NCBI RefSeq assembly: GCF_001277345.1
Contig: NZ_LIUT01000008.1
Location: forward strand, 124,155 to 188,154
Source: Paenibacillus solani
Lineage (GTDB): Bacteria; Bacillota; Bacilli; Paenibacillales; Paenibacillaceae
Reading direction: 5' to 3'
Length of the DNA stretch: 64,000 nt
The position numbers were made by a program, and so were the translations under genes. The notes beneath the pieces were generated by a model. It was not told the DNA's origin. It ran no database searches and saw only the letters and a program-made list of their open reading frames with translations. Below, one piece after another: positions 9,037 through 17,257 of the stretch; the stretch's first letter is position 1, and each line of letters begins with the position of its first letter.

Positions 9037-10179
9037 TTAATTGGCCGTACGGTACGGCAGAATAATATATTGGCTCTTGCTGTCATCGAGCGGTTTCAGG
9101 ATGATCGGGCTCATAACGCCCATGAATGCAATCATCAGCTGTTCGCTTTCAACCACCTTCAGCACATCCAGCATATATTTTGAGTTAAACGAGATACGCA
9201 GCGATTCCCCTTTGAAATCGATCAGATCCAATTCTTCACGCACTTTACCTAGCTCGGAGGAGCTGGAAGAAATCTCAATGCCGCCATGCTCCATCGTTTG
9301 CAGGAGAACAATATTCGTTTTCTCCTCTTTGGAGAGCAGGTAGGCGCGGTCGATCGACTCGCTTAGTTTTTTTGTGTCCAAAACGAGTTCTGTTTTATGC
9401 GTTGTTGGAATAATTCTAGAAGTATCGGGATAAATGCCGTCCAATATACGGGAATAGAACAGAACACGATCGATTTTAAATAATACCTGATTATCCGCGA
9501 CAACGATATCAACCAGCGTATTTTGGTCCGGAATGATTTTGCTCAGCTCATTCAGCGTTTTACCGGCAATGACCACATTGTTGAACGAGACATCCTGCGT
9601 ATTGTCAAGCTGCGCAGAGCGGGTAGCCAGACGATGGCGGTCCGTAGCGGTAAATTTCAGTTCATTGTCGTTTAGACTCCACAAAACCCCTGTCAGTATA
9701 GGTGTTGTTTCATGGGTGGAGATGGAGAACACGGTTTGCTTGATCATGTTTTTCAGCAGATCTCCTGGCAATGAAACGGTTTGGCTGTCTTCGATATTCG
9801 GCAATACCGGAAATTCTTCGGGATCCAAGCCGACCATTTGGATTTCTGTAGCTCCTGAAGAAATAAAGGTCTGGAAGTTCTCTTTAACCTCCATCTGAAT
9901 TTCTTGGGAAGGAAGCTTCTTGATGATTTCAACGAAGAACTTTGCCGGAAGGACAACACTGCCGGGCTGTTCTACCTGAACAATGGTATGCTTCTCATCT
10001 TCCGCAGGAATAAACGATTGAATGGAAATATCAGTATCGCTTGCTGTCAATGTGACACCCGAATACGTGACATCCAGTTTAATGCCGCTGAGGATCGGAA
10101 TGGTGGTTCGACTGGAGATCGCCTTCGATACGTGTTGGATGGATTCGTTCAATACATTTTTTAATATGCTGATTTTCAT
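9037..10179 (-). CDS. dnaN: DNA polymerase III beta subunit (sliding clamp)
   Basis: The 380-residue beta clamp forms a ring on DNA and tethers the replicative polymerase and many partners. The N-terminus MKISILKNVLNESIQHVSKA and the SSRTTIPILSGIKL segment match the family. The C-terminus has the MGVMSPIILKP pocket region used for clamp-binding motifs. I chose the ATG at 10179 because AAGGAG lies 8 bases upstream. A GTG three codons earlier overlaps that ribosome site. It lies downstream of dnaA, across the origin unwinding region. Confidence 0.98.
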   Translation of the reverse strand: MKISILKNVLNESIQHVSKAISSRTTIPILSGIKLDVTYSGVTLTASDTDISIQSFIPAEDEKHTIVQVEQPGSVVLPAKFFVEIIKKLPSQEIQMEVKENFQTFISSGATEIQMVGLDPEEFPVLPNIEDSQTVSLPGDLLKNMIKQTVFSISTHETTPILTGVLWSLNDNELKFTATDRHRLATRSAQLDNTQDVSFNNVVIAGKTLNELSKIIPDQNTLVDIVVADNQVLFKIDRVLFYSRILDGIYPDTSRIIPTTHKTELVLDTKKLSESIDRAYLLSKEEKTNIVLLQTMEHGGIEISSSSSELGKVREELDLIDFKGESLRISFNSKYMLDVLKVVESEQLMIAFMGVMSPIILKPLDDSKSQYIILPYRTAN

Positions 10180-10204
10180 CAATTTCACTCCTTACGGAAA
10201 AATG

Positions 10205-10370
10205 AGAGGGGGTTTGTTCACTTGGCGAATGCCAAGAGGATGCCCCTCTTTATGGTTAAATTATTTATTAATTATTTATAGTAATAGTAATAGGGGCACT
10301 GAATATGTGGATAAGCCCCTGAAAAGGCATAAAATTAAGCCTATCCACATGTGTATAGATTGTGCATAGG
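10205..10370. other. oriC unwinding region between dnaA and dnaN
   Basis: This gap contains, from left to right, a nearly pure A/T stretch (about 10256-10280), five DnaA-trio units, a GC-rich spacer, a perfect DnaA box TGTGGATAA at 10306-10314, and three one-mismatch boxes at 10341-10349, 10350-10358 and 10361-10369. In B. subtilis the DNA unwinding element lies in the same dnaA-dnaN gap. The order of elements is what the established model requires for strand opening. Confidence 0.85.
10279..10293 (+). promoter_or_regulatory. DnaA-trio array
   Basis: Read 3' to 5' on the plus strand from 10293, the bases are GAT AAT GAT AAT GAT, five consecutive DnaA-trio units. They are separated from the DnaA box at 10306-10314 by a short spacer containing GGGG. 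The trio motif guides DnaA filament growth onto one strand at the origin. Confidence 0.75.
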
Positions 10371-10382
10371 CTTTGAACTTGT

Positions 10383-11729
10383 TCAGGTTGGATTTTTGAT
10401 TTTTTCTGTAAGATTATTGACCACTTTGAAAAGCTCTTGGTCATTTTTCAATGATTGGGTGATCTTCTCATGAGCATGAATGACCGTAGTATGATCCCGG
10501 CCTCCGAATGCCTCTCCGATCTTGGGCAGGGAGTAATCGGTTAATTCGCGGGATAAATACATGGCAATTTGCCGCGGAAACGCGACGGCCTTGGTCCGTT
10601 TGCGGGCTTTGAAGTCTTCCAATCTCAGATTGTAATACTCGCCGACTTTCTGCTGGATATCCTGAATCGTAATGATTCTCGGCCGGCTGGACGGGATGAT
10701 ATCCTTCAGGGCTTCGGCTGCCAAATGTGTTGTAACGTCCTGATTGGTCAGGGAGGAATAAGCGACGACACGGATAAGGGCACCTTCGAGCTCACGAATA
10801 TTCGTATCGATCTGATTGGCGATATACATCATGGCTTCGTTCGGGATGTCGAGATTCTCGGCCTTGGCCTTCTTGCGAAGGATGGCGATCCTTGTCTCCA
10901 GATCCGGCGGTTGAATATCGGTGATCAAACCCCATTCGAACCGGGAACGCAGCCGTTCCTCCAGCGTTGGTATCTCCTTGGGAGGACGGTCACTGGAAAT
11001 AATAATCTGCTTTCGTTCTTCGTGCAGGGCATTAAACGTATGGAAGAACTCTTCCTGCGTTGACTCCTTGCCTGCCAAGAACTGAATATCGTCAATCAGC
11101 AGAATATCGACGCTGCGGTACTTGTTGCGGAAGCTTTCCGCGCGGTTGTCCCGGATGGAATTGATGAACTCGTTGGTGAATTTCTCGGAGGAAATGTACA
11201 CGACTTTGCTGCTGGGATTGTGTTCCAAAATGTAGTGACCGATGGCATGCATCAAGTGCGTTTTTCCAAGCCCTACTCCACCATATAAGAATAATGGGTT
11301 ATACGCTTTAGCCGGTGCTTCGGCGACAGCGAGTGAGGCGGCATGGGCAAAACGGTTGCCTGAACCAATGACAAACGTGTCGAATGTGTACTTGGGATTC
11401 AGCATATGGGATTGAATTTCTTCCCCGGATATTTCAAGCGGCGGCGATGGCTGCTGCGGAGCAGGTTCTTGTCCTTTCGCCTCCTCAATCACGAAGCGCA
11501 CATCAACCTGCTTGCCCACCACTTCCAATACCGTTGCGCTAACCAGCTTGGTGTATCGGCTCTCCAGCCATTCCACAGCAAACGTGGTCGGTGCGGAAAT
11601 GACGACGGAGTGATCGTTGATGGTCAATGCCTTGGTAGCTTTGAACCAAGTGTCAAAACTCGGTTTACTCAGCTTGGTTTGTATGATCGATAAAATTTCT
11701 TGCCATAATTCGGAAGTATGGCTTTCCAA
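10383..11729 (-). CDS. dnaA: Chromosomal replication initiator DnaA
   Basis: This 448-residue AAA+ initiator binds DnaA boxes and opens oriC. Domain I begins SHTSELWQEILSIIQTKLSK. The Walker A GGVGLGKTH and the Walker B ILLIDDIQFL are intact. Domain IV carries the DnaA-box-binding signature GGRDHTTVIHAHEKI. I place the start at TTG 11729 because AAAGGAG lies 8 bases upstream and because homologues begin at this point. An ATG at 11771 would add 14 residues with no family match and a poorer ribosome site. DnaA boxes on both sides suggest autoregulation and origin function. Confidence 0.97.
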   Translation of the reverse strand: MESHTSELWQEILSIIQTKLSKPSFDTWFKATKALTINDHSVVISAPTTFAVEWLESRYTKLVSATVLEVVGKQVDVRFVIEEAKGQEPAPQQPSPPLEISGEEIQSHMLNPKYTFDTFVIGSGNRFAHAASLAVAEAPAKAYNPLFLYGGVGLGKTHLMHAIGHYILEHNPSSKVVYISSEKFTNEFINSIRDNRAESFRNKYRSVDILLIDDIQFLAGKESTQEEFFHTFNALHEERKQIIISSDRPPKEIPTLEERLRSRFEWGLITDIQPPDLETRIAILRKKAKAENLDIPNEAMMYIANQIDTNIRELEGALIRVVAYSSLTNQDVTTHLAAEALKDIIPSSRPRIITIQDIQQKVGEYYNLRLEDFKARKRTKAVAFPRQIAMYLSRELTDYSLPKIGEAFGGRDHTTVIHAHEKITQSLKNDQELFKVVNNLTEKIKNPT

Positions 11730-12205
11730 AACTGTCACTCCTTTAAATCTTCCAAATGTGGCTAGAGCCATGTGTGGAATGTCGAAAAAAAATGAATGGT
11801 GTCTAAATTATCCCCAGAACTCACGCCTGTGGAAACAAAAAAATATGGATAAATTGAAATTGTTCACAACTTTATCCACAGCCTGTTGATAATTTTATAA
11901 CATCATTCACATATTCACAACCAAAAGTAATATCATCATAGCAAAAGAAGGCCTTATTTTCAATGTATGTCGCTAATTTATCCACAAATTCAATACGTTG
12001 TGCATAATTATTATTCACACCACTATATATTGTTTATAATTTGTTCGACATTCGACATCGTTGGTCTTATTACGAGAAAAACTATTCACAGGTTGTCCGA
12101 TTCGCCAGCAGATTTTTCTTCCCTCACCAGCTGTTCATAACTTTTGGTTGAATGTTCTAGCAGCCGATTCATCGGCTGAAGCTAAATATGAGCTGTGGAT
12201 AGTTC
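11730..12205. other. oriC DnaA-box cluster upstream of dnaA
   Basis: Perfect DnaA boxes (TTATNCACA on either strand) lie at 11872-11880, 11978-11986, 11999-12007 and 12011-12019. One-mismatch boxes lie at 11808-11816, 11860-11868, 11903-11911, 11911-11919, 12082-12090 and 12194-12202. The tract is AT-rich and has no credible gene. It corresponds to the upstream half of the bipartite Bacillus origin and also contains the dnaA promoter, which I could not place with confidence. Confidence 0.9.
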
Positions 12206-12377
12206 TCCTTTGGAGCCGGTCGGCTTCCAAATGGAGGACTTTTTTGGATGCAATGTTACCGGCCGAATCTTATACAATTTTCCTAGCAATCCCATACGGG
12301 CCACCAGCCATCCAAGTATGCTGAACCACACATGGTGGAGCAGGGCGTACGATGAAGAAGATGTTAATAAGAGGCCA

Positions 12378-12469
12378 ATATTTAGATATCAGTACGATCA
12401 GGAAAACGATCGTCAGCAGGGTCCAGATCGTTAAAGTCGTATTAGGACTGAGACCGAATAATGAATTCA
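12378..12469 (-). pseudogene. 92-bp duplicated fragment of the gntP 5' end
   Basis: This segment matches 16275-16366, the first 30 or so codons of gntP, with three base differences and no gaps. Two of the three change an amino acid (Ala11 to Thr and Met14 to Thr). The start codon has become GTG, and homology ends abruptly after the LISKY segment. It is in the same orientation as gntP and 3.9 kb away. No complete permease follows, so it is a gene remnant, not a gene. Confidence 0.85.
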
Positions 12470-12549
12470 CAGCACAACCGATATGTTATGCTGCAACCTT
12501 CCTAGAACGGGTCCGTATTATAAGAAAACTCGAAACGGGGGAATGGTGG

Positions 12550-13287
12550 ATGCGGACAGAAGGGAAGGCCTTGTCATGGAGAACCATAGGGTTGCTGTTC
12601 GCTCTGATTGCCGTACTCGTTCTGGTCACCGTTTGGGCGCAAGCCTATTATTCGAAGAAAGTGTTCTATGTGGAGGGCATCAAATACACCCAATATGCCG
12701 ATTTGGGACAGGGAAGGCTCGAATACAGAGCTTTTCTTAACCGCGGAGAGCCCATTTATGTTCAGACTGGGGAAGATGTTAAGCGCGTTGTGATTTCTGG
12801 TGAAGTGTTTGACATTCGGCCACGTGGAGTCGATTCAGGGCAGCGGGCTTCATATGAAGTCATTTTTCCTGAAGGCAAAACCTACCTTGTAAAGCCGTTT
12901 GGGGACAAGGGATTTCTCACCTATGATGAAAAGGGGGAGAGGGTGCTGCCCGGCTTCAGAATCATTAGCGGGGGGATAGGACAAGATGATGTCTCAGATC
13001 CTGCGCAACCTCGTTATGATCCCTCAGAGCTTGTTGTGGCAGCCGATGCGTGGTTTCATGTTCAAAACGGCAGTATCGGATTTTTCCTATTGGCGCTTGG
13101 AATGCTGATTTACGCCTGGTGCGGATTTCGTTATGAAGCCTTTCAACGCTTTTTGTTTCATATTTCGTCTTCAAATTGGATGATCGTTAATCCGGAGCCT
13201 AGCGATTTCTATTTCTTTATGTGCAAAGTAGGGGGGATATTCGGTATGGGGTTCTCGTTGTGGATATTTTTCGCGCATGCACTATAA
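12550..13287 (+). CDS. membrane protein of unknown function
   Basis: I do not recognise this 245-residue protein. A membrane segment occupies about residues 12-32 (IGLLFALIAVLVLVTVW). An extracytoplasmic-looking domain with many beta-type stretches follows, then two more hydrophobic segments near residues 175-195 and 220-245. I start it at ATG 12550, after GGGGGAATGGTGG. A longer open frame reaches 12352, but its first 66 codons run through the complement of the gntP remnant and look non-coding. It is read towards gntK and shares a bidirectional terminator with it. It lies next to oriC and in the same direction as replication. No catalytic motif is visible. Confidence 0.65.
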   Translation: MRTEGKALSWRTIGLLFALIAVLVLVTVWAQAYYSKKVFYVEGIKYTQYADLGQGRLEYRAFLNRGEPIYVQTGEDVKRVVISGEVFDIRPRGVDSGQRASYEVIFPEGKTYLVKPFGDKGFLTYDEKGERVLPGFRIISGGIGQDDVSDPAQPRYDPSELVVAADAWFHVQNGSIGFFLLALGMLIYAWCGFRYEAFQRFLFHISSSNWMIVNPEPSDFYFFMCKVGGIFGMGFSLWIFFAHAL

Positions 13288-13290
13288 CAA

Positions 13291-13337
13291 TAAAAGCCCG
13301 TTTCGTCATGGATCGGATCCAGCGAAAACGGGCTTTT
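13291..13337. terminator. bidirectional terminator
   Basis: AAAAGCCCGTTT (13292-13303) pairs perfectly with AAACGGGCTTTT (13326-13337). The A-run on one side and T-run on the other allow use by both the plus-strand membrane gene and the minus-strand gluconate operon. Confidence 0.85.
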
Positions 13338-13373
13338 CTCTACTTTACTCTACTTTTTTCTACTATAGTAATC

Positions 13374-14921
13374 TTACGATTGCTCAAAACGCTGCTGGAA
13401 GGTGGTTATAGCTTCATAATCCTCTTCCAGCTTTCTTGAAATGCGGATGAAAATGGGGAGCAGTGCCTTGTATATATCCGCGCTTTCCTCCACCGGATGA
13501 TGTTCAAAGGTTCCGCCAACCATCGTTTCGACAATGTCGAGCGATTCCGCTCTGCCAGTGGCATACAGCCCTAGTACAACAGCGCCTAGGCAAGAGCTCT
13601 CATAGCTCTCCGGAACGATGACCTGCTGATCAAAAATATCTGCCATCATCTGCCGCCAAATCGGAGAACGGGCGAAGCCGCCAGTGGCGTGTATTTTGGC
13701 CGGTCGGCCGATCTGTTCCTCCATCGCCAGCAATACGGTGTACATATTAAAGATTACGCCCTCTAATACCGAGCGGATCATATGCTCTTTTTTATGATTA
13801 AGGGTCAACCCAAAGAACGATCCGCGGGCATTCGGATCCCATAGCGGCGCGCGTTCTCCGGTCAGATACGGATGGAATAGAAGGCCGTTCGATCCTGGCG
13901 GAATACGGTCCGCGATTTTGGTCAGTACATCATAAGGATTGATTCCAAGCCGCTTGGCCGTTTCAATCTCGGAAGCCGCAAATTCATCGCGAACCCAGCG
14001 GAAAATCATACCGCCGTTGTTGACAGCCCCGCCGATGACCCAATGTTTTTCGGTTAACGCGTAGCAGAAAATCCGGCCTTTCGGATCGGTCATCGGCTTG
14101 TCGACGACCGTACGGATCGCTCCGCTCGTACCGATCGTAGCGGCAACGACGCCCGGCTTTATAGCATTCACACCCAGGTTAGAGAGAACGCCGTCGGCAG
14201 CTCCAAGCACGAACGGCGTCGAGGCGGAGAGTCCCATGGCCGCGGCATATTCGCTGTTTAAGCCTTCCATGATATGTGTAGTCGGCACAATGGTCGACAG
14301 ATGGTCCTCGCTGATGCCGGCAAGCTCCAGCGCCTGTGGATCCCATGTCAGTGTGTTCAGGTTCATCATTCCGGTGCTGGAGGCAATGGAATGGTCTACA
14401 ACATAGGTGCCGAACAGCTTGAAATAGACGTATTCTTTGATGGAAATGAACTTGGTTGTTTGTTGAAATACAGACGGCAGCTCATGATGCATCCACATCA
14501 GCTTGGTAACAGGCGACATCGGATGAATCGGGGTTCCGGTTCGGAGATATAATTCCATGCCGCCGAGTTCTTTTTTGAGCTTGGCAGACCAGGCTGCGCT
14601 GCGGTTGTCCGCCCAGGTAATACAGCGAGTCAGGGGGATACCGCTGCTGTCTACGGCAATGACGCTGTGCATGGCCGCGCTGAATGAAACGAACAGTACT
14701 CGAGCTGGATCAATCCCACTCTCCATCATGACTCCTTGGACCGAGGCAATGACGGTCTGAAAGATCTGCTCGGGATCTTGCTCAGCCGTAGAGGGAGTAG
14801 GGGTAAGCAGCGGGTATTCCCCTCCCGCTTTGGCTACAACCTCGCCATTTTCTTTAAACAGCACCGCCTTGGTGCTTGTGGTTCCGATATCTACACCGAT
14901 CATATAATTTTGTGTACTCAA
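13374..14921 (-). CDS. gntK: Gluconokinase (FGGY family)
   Basis: This 515-residue FGGY carbohydrate kinase phosphorylates gluconate to 6-phosphogluconate. The N-terminal phosphate loop GVDIGTTSTKAVLF and the C-terminal FGGY-type segment GVIFNMYTVLLAMEE...ATGGFARS are present. The sugar is inferred from the linked GntP permease, GntR regulator and 6-phosphogluconate dehydrogenase. I place the start at TTG 14921, 8 bases after AGAAAGAAGG. The upstream in-frame ATG at 14951 lies before that site and adds unlike residues. It is last in the gnd-gntR-gntP-gntK cluster, 84 bases after gntP. Confidence 0.92.
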   Translation of the reverse strand: MSTQNYMIGVDIGTTSTKAVLFKENGEVVAKAGGEYPLLTPTPSTAEQDPEQIFQTVIASVQGVMMESGIDPARVLFVSFSAAMHSVIAVDSSGIPLTRCITWADNRSAAWSAKLKKELGGMELYLRTGTPIHPMSPVTKLMWMHHELPSVFQQTTKFISIKEYVYFKLFGTYVVDHSIASSTGMMNLNTLTWDPQALELAGISEDHLSTIVPTTHIMEGLNSEYAAAMGLSASTPFVLGAADGVLSNLGVNAIKPGVVAATIGTSGAIRTVVDKPMTDPKGRIFCYALTEKHWVIGGAVNNGGMIFRWVRDEFAASEIETAKRLGINPYDVLTKIADRIPPGSNGLLFHPYLTGERAPLWDPNARGSFFGLTLNHKKEHMIRSVLEGVIFNMYTVLLAMEEQIGRPAKIHATGGFARSPIWRQMMADIFDQQVIVPESYESSCLGAVVLGLYATGRAESLDIVETMVGGTFEHHPVEESADIYKALLPIFIRISRKLEEDYEAITTFQQRFEQS

Positions 14922-15005
14922 GAGACATACCTTCTTTCTACGTAAAGGCACCTGGCTGCTGAGGAGGTCAGCTTAACGGGAGCCTTCATGTGTCCTATGG
15001 CTATA

Positions 15006-16367
15006 TTATACAATTACGTTCAGAACAAGAGCCAACACCAGTCCGGTTACGGATAGGAGCGTCTCCAGCACAGTCCATGATTTCAGCGTTTGAGCTACGG
15101 TCATATTAAAAAATTCCTTTACCATCCAAAAGCCGGCATCGTTGACATGAGACAAGACGATGGATCCTGCTCCCGTAGCGAGTACAACCAGCTCTACATT
15201 AGCGCCTGGCGTCATGGCCAGCACAGGAGCGACAATGCCTGCCGCGGTTGTCATTGCTACGGTTGCAGAACCGGTTGCGACCCGGATCAGCGCAGCGACA
15301 AGCCATGCAAACAGGATCACGTTAATATGGGCACCGGTGGCGATTTCGGCAATAGCATTCCCTACACCGCTGTTGATGAGAACCTGCTTGAATGCGCCGC
15401 CTGCCCCAATGATCAGGACGATTGTTGCAATCGGTGCCAGACATTCACTGGTGAAACGAGAGATATCATGTTTATTGAAACCGCGGGCAAATCCCAGCGA
15501 GAAGAAGGAGAAGACCGCAGCAATGAGCAGAGCAATAATTTCATGGCCGATAAATTTGCAGAACACCGACAACGGGCTGGTGGATTCGGGATCGATGATA
15601 TCGGCTGCAGATCCAATGAGCATCAGGATGACGGGCAGCAAGATCGTAAACAGTGTGATGCCGAAGCCGGGCAGCTTCCGCTCAGCTTTGATGGAGAACT
15701 GTTCGGCTAGCTCTTCCGGTGGGTCTGTTTTGATACGTTTACCAATGAATTTACCGAATACGGGTCCCGCAATAATGGCTGCGGGGATTCCGACCAGGAA
15801 TGAGTATAGAATGGTCATGCCCAGGTTTGCATCATACGCTTTAATCGCTATCATCGGAGCTGGATGCGGAGGCACCAAACCATGAACAGTGGACAATCCG
15901 GCCAGAATCGGAATGCCGATATGGAGCAGGGACATTTTGGTTTTACGCGCGACGGTATACACGATGGGAATCAACAGAATGATGCCAACCTCGAAAAATA
16001 CGGGAATGCCGACAATAAAGCCGACAATCATCATCGCCCAGTGGACGCGCTTCTCACCGAAGCGATCGACAAGAGTCGTGGCAATCTGCTCAGCTCCGCC
16101 GGATTCGGCCATCATTTTTCCGAGCATGGTTCCCAGAGCAATAACGATGGCTATCGTTCCAAGTGTTCCGCCTAAGCCGCTTGTAATGGAAGTGATGACA
16201 TCTGCGGGCTGCATGCCTGTCAACAGACCAAGGATCAGCGCAGAGATCAAGAGCGTTACGAAAGGATTCCATTTATATTTAGATATCAGTACGATCAGGA
16301 AAACAATCGTCAGCAGGGTCCAGATCATTAAAGTCGCATTAGGACTGAGACCGAATAATGAATTCAT
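15006..16367 (-). CDS. gntP: Gluconate permease (GntP family)
   Basis: A 453-residue GntP-family gluconate:H+ symporter with about 12-14 hydrophobic segments. The N-terminus NSLFGLSPNATLMIWTLL begins the first membrane helix, and the HGLVPPHPAP motif near residue 165 is typical of the family. The start ATG follows AGGAGG by 11 bases. A GntR-like near-palindrome and a half-site lie upstream, so it may have its own regulated promoter inside the cluster. Its first 92 bases are duplicated beside oriC at 12378-12469. Confidence 0.94.
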   Translation of the reverse strand: MNSLFGLSPNATLMIWTLLTIVFLIVLISKYKWNPFVTLLISALILGLLTGMQPADVITSITSGLGGTLGTIAIVIALGTMLGKMMAESGGAEQIATTLVDRFGEKRVHWAMMIVGFIVGIPVFFEVGIILLIPIVYTVARKTKMSLLHIGIPILAGLSTVHGLVPPHPAPMIAIKAYDANLGMTILYSFLVGIPAAIIAGPVFGKFIGKRIKTDPPEELAEQFSIKAERKLPGFGITLFTILLPVILMLIGSAADIIDPESTSPLSVFCKFIGHEIIALLIAAVFSFFSLGFARGFNKHDISRFTSECLAPIATIVLIIGAGGAFKQVLINSGVGNAIAEIATGAHINVILFAWLVAALIRVATGSATVAMTTAAGIVAPVLAMTPGANVELVVLATGAGSIVLSHVNDAGFWMVKEFFNMTVAQTLKSWTVLETLLSVTGLVLALVLNVIV

Positions 16368-16383
16368 ATGTGTAGCTTCCTCC

Positions 16384-16394
16384 TATACTTGTAC
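16384..16394. promoter_or_regulatory. possible GntR half-site before gntP
   Basis: TATACTTGTAC here matches the left half of the perfect operator seen upstream of gnd, but the right half is lost. It lies 17 bases upstream of the gntP start, near the ribosome site. Confidence 0.35.
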
Positions 16395-16471
16395 CCGTTT
16401 TTGTGTGGGGAGAATGGTAAATATCTGCTGTTCTGCGGTAGTATGCCCAAAACAAAAGCGAATTTCATAGT

Positions 16472-16488
16472 ATACTTGTCGACAACTT
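16472..16488. promoter_or_regulatory. GntR-type operator upstream of gntP
   Basis: ATACTTGTCGACAACTT contains the perfect 10-base palindrome TTGTCGACAA (16476-16485) and shares the ATACTTGT half with the operator upstream of gnd. It lies in the 167-base gap between gntR and gntP, which suggests a second GntR-controlled promoter. Confidence 0.6.
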
Positions 16489-16534
16489 AGAGCGTGCATA
16501 GGCCGCTTAGAAGACAGAGGAAGGGAGGATTGCA

Positions 16535-17212
16535 CTAACCCTCCGGAAAACTAAGATGCAGCGTCTGACGGGAATCATCGAAATAACGCTGTACAGCCGT
16601 TTGAATCCTTGCCTCATCCAGAGATTCCATCTCCCCAATGAGCTGCAGATGTTTGTCCATCACATGGCGGACTCTGGTGCCTCCGCCACTGAACACCTGC
16701 TTTGTTGTAATGAACATAACCGTAATAACAATCGGACGAATGCTCTTCCATAAATGAAGAATTCGTTTATGATTCGCTTCCGTTATGATTCGTTCATGAA
16801 ACGTTAAATCTTGATAAGAAAATTCAATCGGATCCCCATGCTTGGCGGCAAGCTCCATCCGATCGACAATTTGTCTCAAATGCTGGATGAGTTCCGGCTG
16901 CGGATTCATAAATACATGTCCCTGAACAAAGCTCTCAATCAGATAACGTACATCGTATAATTCCTCAACATCTTTGAGCGACAAGCCCATGACAACAGCT
17001 CCCATGCGCTCCAATTGAATCAATCCTTCACCGGACAGCGTTTTCATCGCTTCGCGCACAGGGGATCGGCTGGTGCCGAATTCGCCTGCGATCCGATTCT
17101 CGGAGAGGATTTCTCCACGTTTTATGGTGCCGCTAATAATCTGCAATCTTAATTCACTGGCGATGGCTTCTCCGAGAGAAGCCCCCTGAAGCCAGATTGA
17201 TGGAAATTTCAT
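16535..17212 (-). CDS. gntR: GntR/FadR-family transcriptional regulator of gluconate genes
   Basis: A 225-residue FadR-subfamily GntR regulator. The N-terminal winged helix (about residues 10-80) contains SENRIAGEFGTSRSPVREAMKTL. An all-helical FCD ligand domain follows, with Asp and His residues (YDVRYLIE, HERIITEANH, HLQLIGEM) in metal- and ligand-binding positions. In B. subtilis GntR represses the gnt operon and is released by gluconate. The two TTGT-centred palindromes near gnd and gntP are its likely sites. The gene lies 45 bases downstream of gnd. Confidence 0.88.
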   Translation of the reverse strand: MKFPSIWLQGASLGEAIASELRLQIISGTIKRGEILSENRIAGEFGTSRSPVREAMKTLSGEGLIQLERMGAVVMGLSLKDVEELYDVRYLIESFVQGHVFMNPQPELIQHLRQIVDRMELAAKHGDPIEFSYQDLTFHERIITEANHKRILHLWKSIRPIVITVMFITTKQVFSGGGTRVRHVMDKHLQLIGEMESLDEARIQTAVQRYFDDSRQTLHLSFPEG

Positions 17213-17257
17213 AGCCTTAATTCTCCCATCCGGTACGGATTCCCCGATTCGTTATGC

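Noticed and set aside
12352..12549. 5' extension of the oriC-side membrane protein to 12352
   Set aside because: These 66 codons run through the reverse complement of the gntP remnant and lack a ribosome site, so the gene is started at 12550.
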